From an uncultured Clostridia bacterium (GTDB taxonomy: Bacteria; Bacillota; Clostridia; Christensenellales; Aristaeellaceae), in NCBI GenBank assembly GCA_934663595.1, contig CAKUKM010000021.1:1-38771 (forward strand): a stretch of 38,771 nt of DNA, in the 5' to 3' direction. A program made the position numbers and the translations under genes. The notes under the pieces were generated by a model that was not told the DNA's origin, did no database searches, and was given only the letters and a program-made list of their open reading frames with translations. Positions 29,033 to 36,521 of the stretch are shown piece after piece. Every line of letters begins with the position of its first letter. Positions within the stretch are counted from its first letter, which is position 1.

Positions 29033-30022
29033 GTGAGAAATATCAAGCCCGGTTATTTTGTAAAGAGGATTTTCTCGGCGCTGCTGACGCTCTGGATTGC
29101 GCTGACCATCAACTTCTTTTTGCCGCGCATGATGGGCGGCAATCCGGCGGACTTCATCGCCAGCCAGACGGCGCTGGGCTCGCCGGAATATGCGGAGCTG
29201 CTCAAGCAGCAGTTCGGCCTGGATCAAAGCCTGTTTCACCAGTACATCTCCTATTTTGCCCAGCTGTTTCAGGGCAATATGGGCATTTCCTATTCCATCT
29301 TCCAGGTGCCCGTGAGCCGGATCATCTCGCAGGCGATTCCGTGGACGCTGCTGATCGTGCTGACCAGCACGCTGATCTCGTTTGCGATCGCGTGGGTGCT
29401 GGGCATGTTCGCGGCGCTGAAAAAGGGCAGCGCGTTCGACACGCTGATCGTGGGCGGATCGTTCTATGTGCAGTCGACGCCGTATTTCTTCGTGGCGATG
29501 CTGCTTTTGATCTGGTTCGGATTTGAATTGAAGTGGTTTCCGATGTCGCACGCAATGCCGACGGGCCTGCGCGGCGATATCGCGTGGTATACGATGGTCG
29601 GCTATATCGCGAAGCACGCGTTTCTGCCGGTGCTTTCGCTGATCGTGGTGGGCCTTGCGGGCCGCATGGTCATGATGCGGTCGAACATTCTGCAGATCTT
29701 TTCGGAGGACTACATTACGCTGGCCCAGGCGAAGGGCCTGCGCAGGAGCACGATTCTGCGCAAATACGCGCTGCGCAACGCGATGCTGCCGTCGTTTACG
29801 GGCCTTATGCTGTCGCTGGGCTCGGCGGTGGGCGGCGCGATTGCCACGGAGATGATCTATTCCTATCCGGGAATCGGGCTTACGATCATGAACGCGGTGC
29901 TCAGCCAGGACTACCCGCTGATCATGGGCTGCTTTTCGATTATCGCCGTGAGCATCGTAACGGCCAACTTCCTGGCGGATCTGATTTATCCGTTTATCGA
30001 TCCGCGCGTATCGCTTTCGTGA
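29033..30022 (+). CDS. ABC transporter permease, DppB/OppB type
   Basis: This is a 329-aa inner-membrane permease with about six helices (first at 10-30, RIFSALLTLWIALTINFFLP). The BPD_transp_1 region spans about 95-325, and the cytoplasmic EAA-like loop is QAKGLRRSTILRKYALRNAM. The N-terminal segment with SPEYAELLKQQFGLDQSLFH is typical of DppB/OppB. It pairs with the next gene to form the channel. The start is GTG at 29033. The ATG two bases upstream is out of frame. The AAAGG upstream is modest, which together with the preceding hairpin suggests lower expression than the binding protein. Confidence 0.92.
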   Translation: MRNIKPGYFVKRIFSALLTLWIALTINFFLPRMMGGNPADFIASQTALGSPEYAELLKQQFGLDQSLFHQYISYFAQLFQGNMGISYSIFQVPVSRIISQAIPWTLLIVLTSTLISFAIAWVLGMFAALKKGSAFDTLIVGGSFYVQSTPYFFVAMLLLIWFGFELKWFPMSHAMPTGLRGDIAWYTMVGYIAKHAFLPVLSLIVVGLAGRMVMMRSNILQIFSEDYITLAQAKGLRRSTILRKYALRNAMLPSFTGLMLSLGSAVGGAIATEMIYSYPGIGLTIMNAVLSQDYPLIMGCFSIIAVSIVTANFLADLIYPFIDPRVSLS

Positions 30023-30035
30023 AGGAGAGAGAACC

Positions 30036-30917
30036 ATGCAGAAACAAACGAAGCATTATCCGGGATGGTTTGTCGTGCTGCGCAAGTATATCCTTCGGAA
30101 TCCGCGCGCGCTGATCGGCATTTTCATCATTCTGTTTTTCGCGGCGGTCGCGATTTTCGCCCCGCAGCTTGCGACGGCGAACCCCAGGAGCATTGAATTC
30201 TTCCCGTGGGAAAAGCCCTCGGGCGAGCATATTCTGGGCACGAACAGCTACGGCCAGGACGTATTCTCCCAGGTCGTTTACGGAACGCGGGTCACGCTCC
30301 TGGTGGGCATTCTCGCGGGCGTGCTCACCAGTCTGATCGGCACGGCGGTCGGCCTGATCGCCGGCTATAAGGGCGGCGCGGTCAGCGAGGTGCTGATGCG
30401 CATCGTCGACGTTTTCCTTGCGATTCCGTCGCTGGCGTTCACGATCGTCATTGCGTCGATGCTGCCGAAGATGACCGTGACCAGCACGATACTGGTCATC
30501 GGCGCGCTCAACTGGATGTGGATGGCGCGCTCGGTGCGCTCGCAGACGCTGTCGGAGAGCCGGCGCGATTATGTGGACGCTGCCAAGGCGCTGGGCATGA
30601 GCGATATGGAGATCATGTTCAAGGAAATCCTGCCGAACATCATTCCGGTCATTACCGCGAACATGGTAATGGTCATTACCCAGGCGATGCTGACCGAGGC
30701 CTCGCTGAGCTTCCTGGGCATCGGCGATCCCTCCGCAATCAGCTGGGGCAAGATGCTGTCGACGGCGTTTGACAGCGGCGCGATCATCTATGAGGCGTGG
30801 AACTGGATTCTCCCGCCGGGCCTGTGCATCGCGACGCTGGGCTACAGCTTCATGCTGATCGGCAATTCGTTCCTGGACATCTATGCCAATGATCGTGGCG
30901 GCGCGGTCAAGCTGTAA
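30036..30917 (+). CDS. ABC transporter permease, DppC/OppC type
   Basis: This is a 293-aa permease. An N-terminal OppC_N segment with a first helix (about 26-46, LIGIFIILFFAAVAIFAPQL) is followed by EHILGTNSYGQDVFSQVVYG, the DppC/OppC hallmark. Four or five further helices and the coupling loop DAAKALGMSDMEIMFKEILP follow. AAGGAG precedes ATG 30036, which is 13 bp after the first permease gene. Confidence 0.93.
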   Translation: MQKQTKHYPGWFVVLRKYILRNPRALIGIFIILFFAAVAIFAPQLATANPRSIEFFPWEKPSGEHILGTNSYGQDVFSQVVYGTRVTLLVGILAGVLTSLIGTAVGLIAGYKGGAVSEVLMRIVDVFLAIPSLAFTIVIASMLPKMTVTSTILVIGALNWMWMARSVRSQTLSESRRDYVDAAKALGMSDMEIMFKEILPNIIPVITANMVMVITQAMLTEASLSFLGIGDPSAISWGKMLSTAFDSGAIIYEAWNWILPPGLCIATLGYSFMLIGNSFLDIYANDRGGAVKL

Positions 30918-30938
30918 ATCTGAAAAGGAGAATGAGCA

Positions 30939-31913
30939 ATGGACAACGTGCTGCTTTCGGTAAAAAACCTTTGCGTCGAGTACAATGCGGAGCGCGGCAG
31001 AGTGCACGCGGTGACCGACGTGAGCTTCGATATTCACAAGGGTGAATTCTTCGGCCTGGCGGGCGAGTCCGGCTGCGGAAAATCCACCACGGCGTTCGCG
31101 ATCATGCGCCTTCTGAAGGGCTCGGCCACGATCGCCGGCGGCGAGATCGCGTTTAACGGCAAGAACGTATTGCAGTTCGGCACGGAGGAACTGCGGCTGT
31201 TCCGGTGGGATCAGACCAGCATGGTGCTGCAGAGCGCGATGAACAACCTAAATCCCGTGGCGACGATCGGCAGCCAGCTGGTGGACGCGATCATGGCGCA
31301 CCGCGACGTTCCGAAGAACCGGGCGGTCGAGCGCGCGATCGAGCTTTTAAAGCTCGTCAACATTTCGGAAACGCGCCTTAAATCGTATCCGCACGAGCTG
31401 TCCGGCGGCATGCGGCAGAGAGTCGTAATCGCGATGGCGCTGGCGCTGAAGCCCGATCTGATCATCTTCGACGAGCCGACGACCGCGCTGGACGTGGTGG
31501 TTCAGTACAACATCATTCGCAAGATCACCGCGCTGAAGGACGAGATGGGCTTTTCGATCCTGTTCATCACCCACGATCTGCCGCTGATGCTGGAGATGTG
31601 CGATCGCATCGGCATCATGTATGCCGGCCGGCTGATGGAGGTTGCGCCGGTGGAAATCCTGAAAACGGGCGGCGCGCATCCGTATTCGGACGGTCTGCTG
31701 CACGCGTTCCCGTCGCTGCTGGGCGAAAAGGTGCGCTTGACTGGCATTCCCGGAAGCGTGCCGGATCTGATTACCCCGCCGCAGGGCTGCCTGTTTTACG
31801 ATCGCTGCAGCCGGCGCGACGACCGCTGCCGGCAGGCGCTGCCCGCGTTTGAGCAGCTGGGCGACAAGCATTTTTGCGCCTGCTTCAATGCGCGCAGGGA
31901 AGGGGAGGCGTGA
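30939..31913 (+). CDS. ABC transporter ATPase, DppD/OppD type
   Basis: This is a 324-aa cytoplasmic ATPase. Walker A GESGCGKSTTAF is near residues 42-50, the signature is LSGGMRQRVVIAMAL, Walker B LIIFDEPTTALDV, and the switch His is in ITHD. The C-terminal oligopeptide-transporter extension carries cysteines (GCLFYDRCSRRDDRC and a later FCACF), which bind an iron-sulfur cluster in some homologues. It forms a heterodimer with the next gene product. AAAGGAG precedes the ATG. Confidence 0.93.
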   Translation: MDNVLLSVKNLCVEYNAERGRVHAVTDVSFDIHKGEFFGLAGESGCGKSTTAFAIMRLLKGSATIAGGEIAFNGKNVLQFGTEELRLFRWDQTSMVLQSAMNNLNPVATIGSQLVDAIMAHRDVPKNRAVERAIELLKLVNISETRLKSYPHELSGGMRQRVVIAMALALKPDLIIFDEPTTALDVVVQYNIIRKITALKDEMGFSILFITHDLPLMLEMCDRIGIMYAGRLMEVAPVEILKTGGAHPYSDGLLHAFPSLLGEKVRLTGIPGSVPDLITPPQGCLFYDRCSRRDDRCRQALPAFEQLGDKHFCACFNARREGEA

Positions 31914-31916
31914 GAA

Positions 31917-32942
31917 ATGTCCGAGATCAAGGTTCAGTTCAGAGACGTTAAAAAGTTCTTTCCGCACAGCGGAATCGTTCACAAGAAGTATATTCACGCG
32001 GTCAACGGCGTGTCGTTCGACATTCGCGAGGGCGAGATTCTGGCGGTGGTCGGCGAGAGCGGCTGCGGCAAGACCACGCTCGCGCGCATGCTGATGAAGC
32101 TGCACGACATTACCGACGGCTCCATTCGCGTCGACGGCCAGGAGCTTTCCGAGATCCGCTCCCGGCAGGATATCAAGAAGTTCCATTCCAAGATCCAGAT
32201 GATCTTCCAGGACCCGTTCGCGTCGCTCAATCCCGCGCACACGGTCAAGGACATCATCTCGCGCGCGATCACGCTGCACAATCCGCATCTGGGCGTTCAG
32301 GAGGTCTATCAGCGCGTCTATGATCTGATGACGCTGGTGGGACTGACTCCGCCGGAGGATTTCATGCCCAAGCACCCGTCGCAGCTGTCCGGCGGCCAGC
32401 GGCAGCGCATCGTCATTGCCCGCGCGCTGGCGGTGGAGCCGGAGATCATCGTGGCCGACGAGCCGACCTCGATGCTGGACGTGTCGATCGGCATTGATAT
32501 CATGAATCTGCTGCTGGATCTGCGCGAGCGCAAGAAGCTGACGATGATGTACATCACCCACAACCTCGCCGGCGCGCGCTATGTCGCGGACGATATCGTG
32601 ATCATGTACGCGGGCAACGCGGTGGAATACGGCGATATCGACGAGGTCATCGCCGAGCCGTATCACCCCTACACGGTGCTGCTGCTTTCCAGCACGCCCG
32701 AGCCGTTCCGCGAGGAAAAGCTGAGCATCCACGCGGCGGAGGATCTGCCGAATCTGCTCGAGGAACAGAAGGGCTGCCTGTTCTGCGATCGCTGCCCGAA
32801 ATGCATGGATCGCTGCCGCAAAGAGGTGCCGGGCAATTACCAGGTCAACGGAAGAATGGTCAAATGCTTCCTGTATGAGGATGCCGAGCATATCGCGGGC
32901 TCGAAGGTCACGAGCGCGATTTACGCCGATAAGGAGGACTGA
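31917..32942 (+). CDS. ABC transporter ATPase, DppF/OppF type
   Basis: This is a 341-aa cytoplasmic ATPase. Walker A is GESGCGKTTLARML, the signature LSGGQRQRIVIARAL, Walker B IIVADEPTSMLDV, and the switch is ITHN where most members have ITHD/H. The C-terminal extension has GCLFCDRCPKCMDRCRK with extra Cys residues. It starts 3 bp after the partner gene stop with GGGGAGG upstream and ends 5 bp before the first sulfatase gene, which binds the transporter and sulfatases into one operon. Confidence 0.93.
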   Translation: MSEIKVQFRDVKKFFPHSGIVHKKYIHAVNGVSFDIREGEILAVVGESGCGKTTLARMLMKLHDITDGSIRVDGQELSEIRSRQDIKKFHSKIQMIFQDPFASLNPAHTVKDIISRAITLHNPHLGVQEVYQRVYDLMTLVGLTPPEDFMPKHPSQLSGGQRQRIVIARALAVEPEIIVADEPTSMLDVSIGIDIMNLLLDLRERKKLTMMYITHNLAGARYVADDIVIMYAGNAVEYGDIDEVIAEPYHPYTVLLLSSTPEPFREEKLSIHAAEDLPNLLEEQKGCLFCDRCPKCMDRCRKEVPGNYQVNGRMVKCFLYEDAEHIAGSKVTSAIYADKED

Positions 32943-32947
32943 GCAAT

Positions 32948-34282
32948 ATGAATAAGCCGAACATCATTCTGATTATGACCGACGATCAGGGCTACGGCGA
33001 TCTGAGCTGCATGGGCGCTACGGATTTCCGCACGCCGCATCTGGACGAGATGGCGCGGGAGGGCGCGCGCTTCTCCTGCATGTATTCCAATTCTCCGGTG
33101 TGCTCGCCGTCGCGCGCGTCGCTGCTGACGGGCCGCTATCCCGGAAACGCGGGCGTTCGCGCCATTCTGGCCGGACATCGCCGCGCTTCGGGCCTTACGC
33201 CCGCGGCACCCACGATTGCGTCCGCGCTCAAGCCCCTCGGATACCACACCGGCCTGTGCGGCAAATGGCATCTGGGCCTGAAGCCGGAATGCCGCCCGAA
33301 CGCGAACGGCTTCGACGAGTTCTCCGGCTTCCTCGCCGGCTGCATCGATTACTATTCCCACATCTTCTATTGGGGAATGGCCGACGGCCACACCGATCCG
33401 ACCCACGACCTGTGGGAGAACGACCGGGAGGTCTACGGCAACGGCGAATACATGACCGAGCGGATCACCCGCAAGAGCGTCGAGTTCATTCAGAAGCACC
33501 ACGCCGAGCCGTTCATGCTCTACGTGGCCTACAACGCGCCGCACTATCCGATGCACGCGCCGGAGAAGTATCTGAAGCGGTTCGAGCATCTGCCGTGGGA
33601 TCGCCGCATCATGGCCGCGATGATCAGCGCCGTGGACGACGGCGTGGGCGAGATTCGCGCGGAGCTGGAGCGCCAGGGCATTCTGGAAAACACGCTGATT
33701 TACTTCCAGAGCGACAACGGCCCGTCCCGAGAGACGCGCAACTGGCTCGACGGCACCGAGGACCCCTATTACGGCGGCACGTCCGGCATATTCACCGGGC
33801 ACAAATACAGCCTGTTCGAGGGCGGCGTGCGCATTCCGTCGATCGTGAGCTGGCCGGGCCACATTCCCGCCGGCCGCGTGATCGACAGCTATCATGCGTC
33901 GATGGATGTGTTCCCGACGGTGCTGGAGGCGTGCGGCGGCGATCCTGAGCAGTACGAGCTGGACGGCGAGAGCATGCTTGAGATGCTGCTGGGCGGCGAG
34001 GAGCGCACGCACGAGGCGCTGTTCTGGGAAATGGACGGCCAGACCGCCATGCGCGCCGGCAATTACAAGCTCGTGCTCAACGGCCGGCTGGTCGAGGGCG
34101 AGGAGCAGCGCGCGGAGGTGTTCCTGTCCGATCTGAGCGTCGATCCCGGCGAGCACGACAATCTCGCGGAGAAGCTGCCGGAGGTCGCGGCCGAGATGCG
34201 CGAAAAGGCGCTGGCGTGGCGCGCGAAGCTCGAAAAGAACTGGGACGAGAAATTCGCCGCGAACTACAGGAGCCTGACCTGA
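32948..34282 (+). CDS. Cys-type sulfatase, cytoplasmic
   Basis: This is a 444-aa type I sulfatase. IILIMTDDQGYGDLSCMG supplies the metal-binding Asp pair (D12, D13). The formylglycine motif is C52-S-P-S-R56 (SPVCSPSRASLLTGRYPG). LCGKWHLG supplies the Lys/His pair, and YFQSDNGPSRETRNW the distal Asp-Asn metal ligands. There is no signal peptide, so it acts inside the cell on an imported sulfate ester. Cys52 must be matured, presumably by the enzyme at 23140. The substrate is unknown. Relatives act on sulfated sugars of host or algal glycans. GGAGG is upstream. The gene follows the ATPase gene by 5 bp and is followed by a modular hairpin element. Confidence 0.93.
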   Translation: MNKPNIILIMTDDQGYGDLSCMGATDFRTPHLDEMAREGARFSCMYSNSPVCSPSRASLLTGRYPGNAGVRAILAGHRRASGLTPAAPTIASALKPLGYHTGLCGKWHLGLKPECRPNANGFDEFSGFLAGCIDYYSHIFYWGMADGHTDPTHDLWENDREVYGNGEYMTERITRKSVEFIQKHHAEPFMLYVAYNAPHYPMHAPEKYLKRFEHLPWDRRIMAAMISAVDDGVGEIRAELERQGILENTLIYFQSDNGPSRETRNWLDGTEDPYYGGTSGIFTGHKYSLFEGGVRIPSIVSWPGHIPAGRVIDSYHASMDVFPTVLEACGGDPEQYELDGESMLEMLLGGEERTHEALFWEMDGQTAMRAGNYKLVLNGRLVEGEEQRAEVFLSDLSVDPGEHDNLAEKLPEVAAEMREKALAWRAKLEKNWDEKFAANYRSLT

Positions 34283-34320
34283 TGAAATCTGCGGCGGGAA
34301 GCGCAGACGCTTTCCCGCCT

Positions 34321-34352
34321 CAGCTTGTCAAAAACAGGTTTTTGACAAGCTG
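34321..34352 (+). repeat. Long perfect hairpin directly before element copy 3
   Basis: CAGCTTGTCAAAAA (34321-34334) pairs perfectly with TTTTTGACAAGCTG (34339-34352), loop CAGG. Compared with copy 2, where AGCTTGT runs straight into GGACGG, this looks like a hairpin inserted at the left end of the element. It starts 38 bp after the sulfatase stop. Confidence 0.7.
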
Positions 34353-34563
34353 GTGGACGGGGGAGCAAGCTCCCCCGCCACTACCACCCCCTCTGCAAGT
34401 TTTGCTAGGATTTCTTCGAAATCCCCGGGCGCAAAACTTGTAAGGTAGCTATTTTCTCTCCGGGAAATGGGATTTCCCTGCGATAAAATAGCCCCGCGCT
34501 CACCGCGCATGTCGCTGAGCTCGATTGAAAGTTCGAGAGGGCTTTGGCCCTCTCGAGCTCTCC
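34353..34563 (+). repeat. Modular hairpin element, copy 3
   Basis: This lies in the 401-bp gap between the two sulfatase genes. Module A (34353-34391) equals copy 2 over 39 bp. The three extra units of copy 2 are absent. Module B (34394-34442) keeps the outer stem TGCAAGTTTTGC/GCAAAACTTGTA but encloses GGATTTC-TTC-GAAATCC in place of copy 2's GAGTCC-TGC-GGACTC. Module C is identical to copy 2 (67-bp identity, 34431-34497). The linker contains CGCGCATGTCGC, as in copy 1. Module D is 34522-34563. The rest of the gap (34564-34683) holds only the next gene's leader and ribosome-binding site. Confidence 0.85.
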
Positions 34564-34683
34564 TGGGCTTTTCGGCAGTCAGCGGCGGGGAAGCGCAGAG
34601 GCTTTCCCGCCCTGAGCTGTCTTTTCGGCAAAAAGATCCGCGCTGTCTGGCCGCGGATCTGTAATGAAAAAGGAGTGAATACA

Positions 34684-36168
34684 ATGCGCGCCGTAATGGT
34701 GATGTACGATTCCCTGAACCGGCATATGCTCGAGCCGTATGGCTGCACCGAGACGCACACGCCGAACTTTACCCGCCTCGCGCAGCGCTCGGCGCAGTTT
34801 GAAACCTGCTACGCGGGCAGCCTTCCGTGCATGCCCGCGCGCCGCGAGCTGCATACCGGCCGCTACAATTTCCTGCACCACAGCTGGGGCCCGATCGAGC
34901 CCTACGACGATTCCATGCCCGAAATTCTCAAGCGCAACGGCGTGTATACGCATCTGGTCAGCGATCACACGCATTACTGGGAGGACGGCGGCGCGACGTA
35001 TCACAACCGCTACAGCTCCTGGGAGGGCTTCCGCGGGCAGGAGGGCGATCACTGGAAGGGCGTGGTCGGCGGCGTGGAGGCGCCGGAGAACCTCATTCAT
35101 TTCACCGGCTATCGCGGCACGCTCTATCAGCAGGACTGCGTGAACCGCAGCTATTTGAAGGAGGAAAAGGATCATCCGCAGACGCTGACGTTCCGCGCGG
35201 GCCTCGATTTCATCCGCACGAACGCCGAGCAGGACAACTGGATGGTTCAAATCGAGACGTTCGACCCGCACGAGCCGTTCTTCTCGTATGCGCGCTATAA
35301 GGCGCTGTATCCGCACGAATACGAGGGCCCGCAGTTCGACTGGCCGGACTATGCGCCGGTGAATCAGACGTCCGAGCAGGTGCGCCACGGACGGCTCGAA
35401 TACGCGGCGCTGCTTTCGATGTGCGATCATTCGCTGGGCGAGGTGCTCGATCTGTTCGATGAGAAAAACCTCTGGGAGGATACGATGCTCATCGTCTGCA
35501 CCGACCACGGCTATATGCTCGGCGAGCACGGCTTCTGGGCGAAGAATTACATGCCGCCGTATGAGGAAGTCGTGCATACGCCGCTGTTCATCTGGGACCC
35601 GCGCGCGCGCGTAATGGGCGAAAAGCGCAAAAGCCTCGTGCAGACGATCGACATTCCGGCCACGCTCCTGGGCTTTTTCGGCGTAAAACAGCCCAAGGAT
35701 ATGCAGGGCCACGATTTGATCGATACCATCAAAACGGACGCGCCCGTGCGCGACGCGGCGCTGTTCGGCTGGTTTGGTCGCCACGTCTGCATTACCGACG
35801 GAAGATACGTGTATATGCGCCCGCCGAAGCCCGGCAATCGCCCGCTGTATGAATATACGCTGATGCCGATGCATATGGCGTGGCTGTATTTCCCGGAGGA
35901 GCTGCGCACCATGCAGCGCGCCGAGCCGTTCTCGTTTACGAAGGATTGCCCGGTAATGCGCATGGATTCCAACGCGCCGGATATCCTCTCCGACCCGAAC
36001 GCGGGCGGCGAGATGCTGTTCGACGTGCAAAACGACCCGCACCAGCAGCACCCGATCGACGATCCGGAAGTCCTCGCAAGACTGGAAAAGCGAATGATTC
36101 AGCTGATGCAGGAAAACGACGCGCCGAAGGAACAGTACGAGCGCATGAACCTGACCGAAAAAATGTAA
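34684..36168 (+). CDS. Second Cys-type sulfatase, divergent, cytoplasmic
   Basis: This is a 494-aa alkaline-phosphatase-superfamily protein. The N-terminus has MVMYDSLNRHMLEPYGC with a single Asp (D9) instead of the usual Asp pair. The formylglycine motif is C49-M-P-A-R53 (GSLPCMPARRELHTGRYN), less standard than in its neighbour. Distal metal ligands are in LIVCTDHGYMLGEHGFWAKN. No signal peptide is present. AAGGAG lies 8 bases before ATG 34684. The frame continues upstream through the repeat element, but that part has no coding character. This subgroup is widespread in Firmicutes near transporters, and its sugar substrate is not known to me. A hydrolase other than a sulfatase is possible, but CxPxR favours sulfatase. 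Confidence 0.88.
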   Translation: MRAVMVMYDSLNRHMLEPYGCTETHTPNFTRLAQRSAQFETCYAGSLPCMPARRELHTGRYNFLHHSWGPIEPYDDSMPEILKRNGVYTHLVSDHTHYWEDGGATYHNRYSSWEGFRGQEGDHWKGVVGGVEAPENLIHFTGYRGTLYQQDCVNRSYLKEEKDHPQTLTFRAGLDFIRTNAEQDNWMVQIETFDPHEPFFSYARYKALYPHEYEGPQFDWPDYAPVNQTSEQVRHGRLEYAALLSMCDHSLGEVLDLFDEKNLWEDTMLIVCTDHGYMLGEHGFWAKNYMPPYEEVVHTPLFIWDPRARVMGEKRKSLVQTIDIPATLLGFFGVKQPKDMQGHDLIDTIKTDAPVRDAALFGWFGRHVCITDGRYVYMRPPKPGNRPLYEYTLMPMHMAWLYFPEELRTMQRAEPFSFTKDCPVMRMDSNAPDILSDPNAGGEMLFDVQNDPHQQHPIDDPEVLARLEKRMIQLMQENDAPKEQYERMNLTEKM

Positions 36169-36175
36169 AAAAACC

Positions 36176-36198
36176 AGGCCCGCCCAGCGGGCCTTTGA
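36176..36198 (+). terminator. Terminator of the transporter-sulfatase operon
   Basis: AGGCCCGC (36176-36183) pairs with GCGGGCCT (36187-36194), followed by TTGAATTTTC. It is 8 bp past the second sulfatase stop. Confidence 0.75.
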
Positions 36199-36456
36199 AT
36201 TTTCAGTAAACAATAAATAGGAAAATACTCTTCCGAAATCCACTCTCAAAAAAAACGAGCAAGAGCGAAAGCGAATTGCAAAAAGAGAAAAGGAGCCGCC
36301 AACAAAACGCGAAAGCCGCCACCACGGCGGCGCATCGCGTGGTAAGTTGGGAAAAAGGAAGCAGCGCGAAGCAGGGAAGGAAATTGAGTCGCTACCCGAC
36401 TCAATTTCCGGGACGACCAAGCGCGGCAGCAAGCGAGAGGCGGCCCTGCCGCCCTA
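36199..36456. other. Non-coding, purine-rich, hairpin-containing interval
   Basis: This 353-bp gap (36169-36521) has no credible gene. It is A/G-rich at 36200-36300, then contains GCCGCC-ACCAC-GGCGGC (36315-36331), a perfect 13-bp hairpin GGAAATTGAGTCG-CTACC-CGACTCAATTTCC (36379-36409) and GGCGGC-CCT-GCCGCC (36439-36453). The arrangement recalls the modular hairpin elements, but none of their A-D modules is present. The LCP frame is open upstream from 36276, but the start and promoter argue against coding. Confidence 0.5.
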
Positions 36457-36485
36457 TTGCGTTTTTGGGGGGATTGGAGTATAAT
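36457..36485 (+). promoter_or_regulatory. Promoter of the LCP gene
   Basis: TTGCGT (36457-36462) and TATAAT (36480-36485) have a 17-base spacer containing a G-run. The leader to GTG 36522 is about 30 nt. Confidence 0.7.
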
Positions 36486-36521
36486 GTATGGTGTGTAATT
36501 TTATGTTGGAGGATGTATCCT

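Noticed and set aside
34525..34683. Upstream extension of the second sulfatase into the repeat element
   Set aside because: The sequence overlaps module D of the element. A proper ribosome-binding site and ATG exist at 34684, where homology-like sequence begins.
36276..36521. N-terminal extension of the LCP protein by 82 codons
   Set aside because: The frame is open, but it covers the promoter and hairpins, while GGAGG and GTG at 36522 give a normal start.
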